Shown piece by piece: positions 31,508 to 35,591 of a stretch of 35,591 nt of DNA (position 1 is the stretch's first letter; every line of letters begins with the position of its first letter). This DNA is from JAAYED01 sp040772225 (GTDB taxonomy: Bacteria > Chloroflexota > Anaerolineae > UBA1429), in assembly GCA_040772225.1 (NCBI GenBank), contig JAXGYO010000007.1, positions 1 to 35,591 of the forward strand, written 5' to 3'. A program made the position numbers and the translations under genes. The notes below the pieces were generated by a model, which saw only the letters and a list, made by a program, of their open reading frames with translations, was not told where the DNA came from and did no database searches.

Positions 31508-32755
31508 TCACGTAGAGCTTCTCAACTTCCCTTGAAACACTTTACTTCCAACTGCCGCTGCCAAAAAAATCCATATGAACAGCTTAATCGGAAAGCATAA
31601 GAACAACAGCATGGTAACTGCCAATGGCTTTTTCATGATTCCACCTAACAGTGCCGCTGTCACCATTGCTGCCGCAACGACCACATGACCGCTGCTTTGT
31701 TCAAACACCAGCATCGCAATTCCATACCCCAGACTGACACCTGCAAAAATGACCGGAAAGAAATGTCCTCCCTTTAGACCAAACTGAATGCATAAATTGG
31801 TCATTACGATTTTTAAAAATGCGATTCCAATCAGCATGATCGGAAGATATGTTTCATACTCTTCCATAAGTGTTCCCATCTGTTCTTCTCCCGAGAACAA
31901 AATGCAGGGAACCAACGTCCCGACTACTCCAAGGCAGATACCTGCAAGTATTTCTCTCCAAACAGCGGGAACCTTACCCGATATCTCTTTTGTCATTTTA
32001 TGTACCATCTGATAAAAGAAAGCTAAGACACAGCCACACAATATATATACCACCATCATCACATAATCCTTCGTATAAAGCTGTACATCATCGAAGGACG
32101 GAAAGCCGGAAAGACCCGCTCCGAACAAATGTGAAAGTCCCGCATAGATTCCTGTTCCTGCCGCCAAAGCAAGTCCATAGACTATGATTTTAGATGTATT
32201 GTCTACTTCTGAAATACCGGAATCCGCTTCTTCCTGTACCTGAAATATGCCAAACAGAGGCGCATGAAACAGAACACTAAGCGACACTGCTACCCCTACT
32301 TCCGAGTACTCTTTCGTATTCTTTCCTGCTGCCTTCAGATTATCTGCAACCCAATAACATAGTCCCACGATCACTCCGGTCAGTCCCGCTTCCGGTCCTA
32401 CACTGCTGCCCATAAGAAGAGGCAACAGTGCTGCAAGCAGCATGATAAGCATATTTTTATATTCATAGTGCTTTTCCTTCTTCACTTTTCCGATGACTGT
32501 TTCCAGATCCTCCGGATAATCTCCATATTTTCTCCGAAAGAGTCCAATGACAATTCCACCGATTGTACAGACAAGAATCGTATAAAACGGAATAGATACT
32601 TGACCAGGTATCCATTCCCATATCAACCCCATCGCTTCCGACATGATTTTCAAGAAAAGCCATACAACTCCGCCCGCAGTTGCCCCTGTCAAAGTGCAAA
32701 AAAAGTAAAGTTTTATATGGTTCTTGATTTGTACCTTTGTTCTTCCTGTCTCCAT
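31508..32755 (-). CDS. ClC-family voltage-gated chloride channel/transporter
   Basis: A complete 415-residue membrane protein of the ClC family, which forms dimers that move chloride or exchange chloride/fluoride and protons. The selectivity-region motifs are visible: GSSVGPEAG (the GxxxP-type GREGP equivalent, with Glu in the gating position) and GLKGGHFFPVIFAG (the GGxFxP motif). About ten helices are predicted, with no cytoplasmic CBS domains. The ATG at 32755 has GGGGAAGG just upstream. Base composition is AT-rich and fits a Lachnospiraceae-like donor. It is the only intact gene of the foreign block. Confidence 0.9.
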   Translation of the reverse strand: METGRTKVQIKNHIKLYFFCTLTGATAGGVVWLFLKIMSEAMGLIWEWIPGQVSIPFYTILVCTIGGIVIGLFRRKYGDYPEDLETVIGKVKKEKHYEYKNMLIMLLAALLPLLMGSSVGPEAGLTGVIVGLCYWVADNLKAAGKNTKEYSEVGVAVSLSVLFHAPLFGIFQVQEEADSGISEVDNTSKIIVYGLALAAGTGIYAGLSHLFGAGLSGFPSFDDVQLYTKDYVMMVVYILCGCVLAFFYQMVHKMTKEISGKVPAVWREILAGICLGVVGTLVPCILFSGEEQMGTLMEEYETYLPIMLIGIAFLKIVMTNLCIQFGLKGGHFFPVIFAGVSLGYGIAMLVFEQSSGHVVVAAAMVTAALLGGIMKKPLAVTMLLFLCFPIKLFIWIFLAAAVGSKVFQGKLRSST

Positions 32756-32788
32756 TTACCTTCCCCTTTTTCCGATACATATGCCTGA

Positions 32789-33741
32789 CTATGGTTCATA
32801 AACAAACTGCAGTGCAATATGATAAGCACCTTGATCTGCATTGATATCCCAGTCCACATTATCCTGCATACGAAGTTTCAACACACTGATCTGACCTTCT
32901 GTAATGTCCCACAGTTCTTGATCTAACTTCTGATAATCACCGGATGCCGTCTGTGCATACAAAGCCAGTTTAGAAGTGTCTGCGTTGATATCCGCCATTT
33001 CAATTTCCACTTCAACTTCCCCTGTGGCACTTTCAAAGGAACAACCGGTCAAGTAACCAACCGCCTGCTGATCAATGTCCGGCAGCAAACGTGTCACATC
33101 ATTCACCACGGTTTCCTCATCTCCCACGATTCGAATAAAATCATCCTGTATAGACCACAAATGTTTATCCGCAGCCGGAACAGACACTTTGTTTCCGTCT
33201 GGATCAATCTGCACGATTGCTCCACAGTTATTATTGCCGGGAGATTCCCCCACAGGAACAGTGAACAGCGTCTTTCCATCCTCTATATCCAGTACCTCAA
33301 ACTGCCAGATGCCCGTCTCCGTATCTTGATTATAGAGATACAGTCGTCCACTTGGAGCCGCAAGTCTGGCTACCGAAGAATTTTTCATTTCATCACTCGA
33401 CCATACTGTCTTTGCCTCATATTTCGTAGCATTTTGCTTTCTTGTCACGTCAATACGAACCATACCCGGCTGCAATGCAATATTTCCGTTCTGGATCAAA
33501 CTGACATCCACCAGGGAACCACCTGTTTCTGCATCGCCCGTTTCAGGGTCAGTGTAGATTCCCTTTGCCCACAGTCCAAATGTATTTCCTACCACCACGA
33601 TATTCGTATCGTCATCCGGTCCATACACAAGAATTGAATTATCAACCGCCGTCGGAGTCCCGGCATCCAACATCCCGAACACTTCCTGCTTTGCAACCAC
33701 TTCACCGCTTTGCAGATCAATGGCATACAGTGAAATTGTAT
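32789..33741 (-). CDS. Unrecognised beta-propeller-like protein, C-terminal fragment
   Basis: About 317 residues of an AT-rich gene with an intact stop. Blade-like repeats are visible, such as LYAIDLQSGEVVAKQ and FEVLDIEDGKTLFTVP, which resemble PQQ/WD-type beta-propellers. They are followed by an acidic C-terminal domain ending AYHIALQFVYEP. I do not recognise the family. The N-terminus, probably with a signal or anchor, is missing: the open frame continues upstream only because the NYN gene of the GC-rich side happens to be in frame (HTHYFTSVVSHPTDNAD belongs to NYN). It lies 33 bases upstream of the ClC gene and would have been co-transcribed with it in the donor. Confidence 0.65.
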
Positions 33742-33926
33742 CGGCATTGTCTGTGGGGTGACTGACGACACTCGTAAAGTAGTGGGTATGCACCAGGCTC
33801 TGGTCGGGCTTGAGTAGGGCAAGCGACCAGTGCCCTGAGGTTCAGCCAGTAGTATCGCCGCCAGCCTCGCTCCCGCAGCCCATAGTACAGGTTGAATCCA
33901 TCGATATACACAACCACACGTCGCAT
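33740..33926 (-). pseudogene. NYN-domain (PIN-like RNase) protein, N-terminal fragment with a frameshift
   Basis: The gene starts MRRVVVYIDGFNLYYGLRER, the classic NYN first strand with the catalytic Asp of YIDGFN. It continues YYWLNLRAL, then loses frame by one base near 33808-33815. The other frame continues with LALLKPDQSLVHTHYFTSVV and SHPTDNAD, again typical NYN. At about 33740 the sequence changes to the AT-rich block, so the last two thirds of the domain, with the remaining acidic residues, are missing. NYN proteins are metal-dependent ribonucleases, some of them toxins or phage-defence effectors. The ATG at 33926 has only a weak GGGGG upstream. The gene has its own strong promoter and structured leader. 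Confidence 0.8.
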
Positions 33927-33955
33927 AGATGCCCCCACTGGTGGAACTATAAAGA

Positions 33956-34004
33956 GACGCCCGCCCTTTCGGGCAGGCGTCGGGCTGGAGATGCTATCTC
34001 CAGC
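33956..34004 (-). promoter_or_regulatory. Structured 5' leader of the NYN gene: two perfect hairpins
   Basis: Within the leader of about 87 nt, hairpin 1 (34004-33984) pairs GCTGGAGAT with ATCTCCAGC around a 3-nt loop. Hairpin 2 (33981-33956) pairs GACGCCTGCCC with GGGCGGGCGTC (one G-U) around GAAA and is followed by TCTCTTTATAG. Hairpin 2 looks like an attenuator or weak terminator before the coding region. Confidence 0.6.
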
Positions 34005-34019
34005 GGGGTCACTGCACAC

Positions 34020-34047
34020 ATTATATAGCATTGAGCCCAATTGTCAA
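34020..34047 (-). promoter_or_regulatory. Near-perfect promoter of the NYN gene
   Basis: On the minus strand a perfect TTGACA (34047-34042), a 16-nt spacer and a perfect TATAAT (34025-34020) are present. The TGA stop codon of the preceding winged-helix gene (34046-34044) lies inside the -35 box. Transcription should start near 34013. Confidence 0.8.
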
Positions 34048-34412
34048 CGTCTCACGATCGTCCCGTGACAAACATATCCCACTGTCTCCTCGCTCGCTCC
34101 CCGCGTCAGATCGAGTACCCGCTTGGGAGTGTCCTCATCGCGCGTCGCCGCGGGTGCGGCGTCCTTGGCCGGATCCCAGCGCCGGTAGTGCCCGCCGGGC
34201 GTCCAGTGGAGAATGCGCCTGTGAGCGAGGTGAGGCACGTGGTGCGCCGAAGTGTGGTTGAAACTCATGCCAACGAGATGCTGGCGGATGGTCGTCTCCT
34301 TCCACGGACGGTCAGGCCAGCGCGCATACAGCCGGCCGATGACCTCCGGGGCCGTCAGCGAGCCGGACTCGCTTGCGAACAACTCTTCAATGGCATCGGC
34401 ACAGGTGGGCAT
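34044..34412 (-). CDS. Small winged-helix protein (DUF7669-like)
   Basis: A 122-residue protein beginning MPTCADAIEELFASESGSLT. It shows a winged-helix-like pattern: TAPEVIGRLYARWPDRPWKE, TTIRQHLVGMSFNHTSAHH, then ILHWTPGGHYRRWDP. This resembles the DUF7669 group, small DNA-binding-like domains often found beside restriction-modification genes; the assignment is from memory of the family pattern. The ATG at 34412 has AGGAGG eight bases upstream. It lies 97 bases after the DUF6308-like gene on the same strand. It may be the regulator or specificity partner of the methyltransferase operon. The C-terminal about 35 residues are charged. Confidence 0.75.
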   Translation of the reverse strand: MPTCADAIEELFASESGSLTAPEVIGRLYARWPDRPWKETTIRQHLVGMSFNHTSAHHVPHLAHRRILHWTPGGHYRRWDPAKDAAPAATRDEDTPKRVLDLTRGASEETVGYVCHGTIVRR

Positions 34413-34509
34413 GGTGTACACCTCCTGCGGAAATCGGCCCTCTCGTAGGGGCACCCCTCGTGGGAGCTCTCTTGTCGGCGCCAGGGTCTCCATATCCTCG
34501 ACTGGTCTT

Positions 34510-35181
34510 CTAGCCGCTGTGGGTTACGGGGCGCACCGTCGATCCAGCAACCGGCTCCGTCACGCGAAAGTACATCCACCAGACGCTGTCGAAGAGTTGG
34601 ATCATCGTTCTGGCCGGCTCGACGGCACGAAGAGCTGCCCACGATTGGGAGTTGTCCTCACGAGTCAGGTCACACGCGATAAGGTTGAGCGCACGCAGAA
34701 TTGTCGCGCCGGCCTTGATGCTGTCTCCTCGTGAGTGTTGCCCCGGCCAGTCGGGATTCATGTATGCGCCAAAGATGGCCTGGTTGTCCAGGATCGGGAT
34801 GAGGTCCGGTCGCTTCTTGTGCAGGACCTTTGTAGCCATGGATGCGCCAAAGCCGGGCCACCTGGCAATCGCAGCTATGAGTTCCGCAACCTGCTGGCGC
34901 TCTTCAGGAGTGGCCTGCTCGAGCGGTATCGGTGGCAGGGAGGTCAGGTCGATGGTAGCGCTATGTAGCTGCAGGCTGCGAAAGGCGCGCCAGCGCGCCT
35001 GGGAGTTGATCAACAGGGTAACCGCCAAATCCTCTGGCAAAAGCCTGTCCGGCGGCGTGGCCGCATGGTGGTCCAGGTAGTAGCAGCCCGTATCCCGCCG
35101 ATAAAGGCGCAGCAGATCATCGGCATTGTCAATGATGCGATCGATCTCGCCTGCACCCAGTACCAGCCGTACAGCGGTCAT
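34510..35181 (-). CDS. DUF6308-like protein
   Basis: A 223-residue soluble protein. The diagnostic stretch is GFGASMATKVLHKKRPDLIP followed by ILDNQAIFGAYMNP, which resembles the helix-hairpin-helix-like core of DUF6308 proteins; some of the surrounding pattern recalls DNA-glycosylase-like folds. No function is established to my knowledge. The ATG at 35181 overlaps the TGA of the upstream methyltransferase gene (ATGA), and GGGAGG lies upstream, so the two are translationally coupled. This argues for a role with the methyltransferase, for example as the nuclease or target-recognition partner. Confidence 0.75.
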   Translation of the reverse strand: MTAVRLVLGAGEIDRIIDNADDLLRLYRRDTGCYYLDHHAATPPDRLLPEDLAVTLLINSQARWRAFRSLQLHSATIDLTSLPPIPLEQATPEERQQVAELIAAIARWPGFGASMATKVLHKKRPDLIPILDNQAIFGAYMNPDWPGQHSRGDSIKAGATILRALNLIACDLTREDNSQSWAALRAVEPARTMIQLFDSVWWMYFRVTEPVAGSTVRPVTHSG

Positions 35182-35591
35182 CGCTCCCACCTCCCTAGTC
35201 GGACCGGAACTCCCGCCCTCTCCCCGTTCAGGTCCAGCAGCCGCCGCAGTATCTCGGCATCGTGCTCCGGGCTCGGCTCCGCCAGCTCCTCTGGCCAGCC
35301 GTAGGCCGCCAGGACGGCGCGGTCGAGGGCGCGGTGGCAGAGCTGCAGCCAGGTCGGGTTGGCGTTGTACAGGTTGGTCAGGGTGCGCTTTTTCAGCTCG
35401 GCCTCGCTGGCGCCCGGCGGGTTGAGCCAGGCGTCCCGTTTGGCCACCAGGTCGCGCGCGGCCTGCGCTATGGCCAGCACGCGCGGGTCGCCTTCCTCTC
35501 CGGACGTCACGCCCCCCGGCTCGCTCCCCGGTGGCCAGGGGAACGGGTAGGTCTCAAAGGTGGTGGTGGGCGTGTAGCGCGAGCCGCTCTC
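35178..35591 (-). CDS. DNA methyltransferase, C-terminal part (runs off the window)
   Basis: The frame is open to the window edge and encodes about 137 residues. Two stretches are typical of the C-terminus of large class I SAM-dependent DNA methyltransferases of the MmeI-like/type II restriction group: SRYTPTTTFETYPFPWPPG and KKRTLTNLYNANPTWLQLCH, followed by LDRAVLAAYGWP. The catalytic domain with the NPPY motif must lie beyond 35,591. The stop overlaps the start of the DUF6308-like gene. It is the first visible gene of a putative restriction/defence operon. Confidence 0.88.
   Translation of the reverse strand, partial: ESGSRYTPTTTFETYPFPWPPGSEPGGVTSGEEGDPRVLAIAQAARDLVAKRDAWLNPPGASEAELKKRTLTNLYNANPTWLQLCHRALDRAVLAAYGWPEELAEPSPEHDAEILRRLLDLNGERAGVPVRLGRWER

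Larger units (their letters stand above)
31305..33741. other. AT-rich foreign block (Firmicutes-like) joined into GC-rich DNA
   Basis: Base composition and codon use change abruptly at both ends. Inside are A/T-rich codons, normal spacing and Shine-Dalgarno sites typical of clostridia. None of the heptad repeats or hairpins of the flanks occurs here. A gene is cut at each end of the block, and different genes are cut on the outer sides (AKR on the left, NYN on the right). No terminal inverted repeats, transposase or integrase are present. Confidence 0.85.

Noticed and set aside
31305..33741. Insertion sequence or integrative element
   Set aside because: No transposase, integrase, terminal inverted repeats or target-site duplication at either end.

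Overview
The window reads as GC-rich bacterial DNA, most likely from a Chloroflexota bacterium (Anaerolineae-like). This is inferred from the gene content: APC permeases fused to UspA domains, a DUF2723 membrane glycosyltransferase, YfhO/GT-C proteins carrying a C-terminal beta-sandwich, a TAT/PTAT-rich anchored protein, a VIT-vWA protein, and very repeat-rich intergenic DNA. No rRNA, tRNA or CRISPR array was seen. The sequence appears to be three pieces joined together: segment A (1 to about 31,305, GC-rich), segment B (about 31,305 to 33,740, clearly AT-rich and Firmicutes/Lachnospiraceae-like) and segment C (about 33,740 to 35,591, GC-rich). Genes are cut at both A/B and B/C joints, so B is either an assembly or cloning chimera or an insertion accompanied by flanking deletion.

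Segment A, left to right. A minus-strand pair encodes an APC permease with two UspA domains and a small membrane-anchored UspA protein. A plus-strand GH29 alpha-L-fucosidase follows. Next comes a minus-strand pair of polytopic GT-C-type proteins, one of which is a YfhO + PMT-like fusion with an internal Shine-Dalgarno/ATG at the fusion point. This pair diverges from a secreted six-hairpin glycosidase-like protein, and both divergent promoters would give leaderless mRNAs. Then follow a Thr/Ala/Pro-rich anchored protein, a beta-lactamase-fold serine hydrolase, an aldo/keto reductase, a PII-like protein with an ammonium transporter (glnB-amt), a PolX/PHP DNA polymerase, and a coupled XRE regulator + VIT-vWA operon with a consensus promoter flanked by operator-like palindromes. 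The right part of A holds a frameshifted PfkB kinase whose 3' end has been overrun by a repeat array, a truncated ABC ATPase, a flavodoxin-fold reductase, and the C-terminal part of an AKR/ferredoxin protein.

Segment B holds the start of a MNT-type nucleotidyltransferase, a complete ClC chloride channel and the C-terminal part of an unrecognised beta-propeller-like protein. Segment C holds, in transcription order on the minus strand, the C-terminus of a DNA methyltransferase, a DUF6308-like protein, a small winged-helix (DUF7669-like) protein and the N-terminus of an NYN-domain RNase behind its own near-perfect promoter and structured leader. This looks like a restriction/defence island.

The most striking non-gene signal is a set of period-7 degenerate tandem repeats in nearly every large intergenic gap of segment A. 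They come in two sequence dialects (CCATGGT-like and ATCTGCC-like), repeatedly run into the last codons of genes, and are accompanied by many short perfect hairpins with unrelated stems but the same architecture. Two longer tandem arrays (about 125 bp and about 182 bp units) are themselves built from such hairpins.
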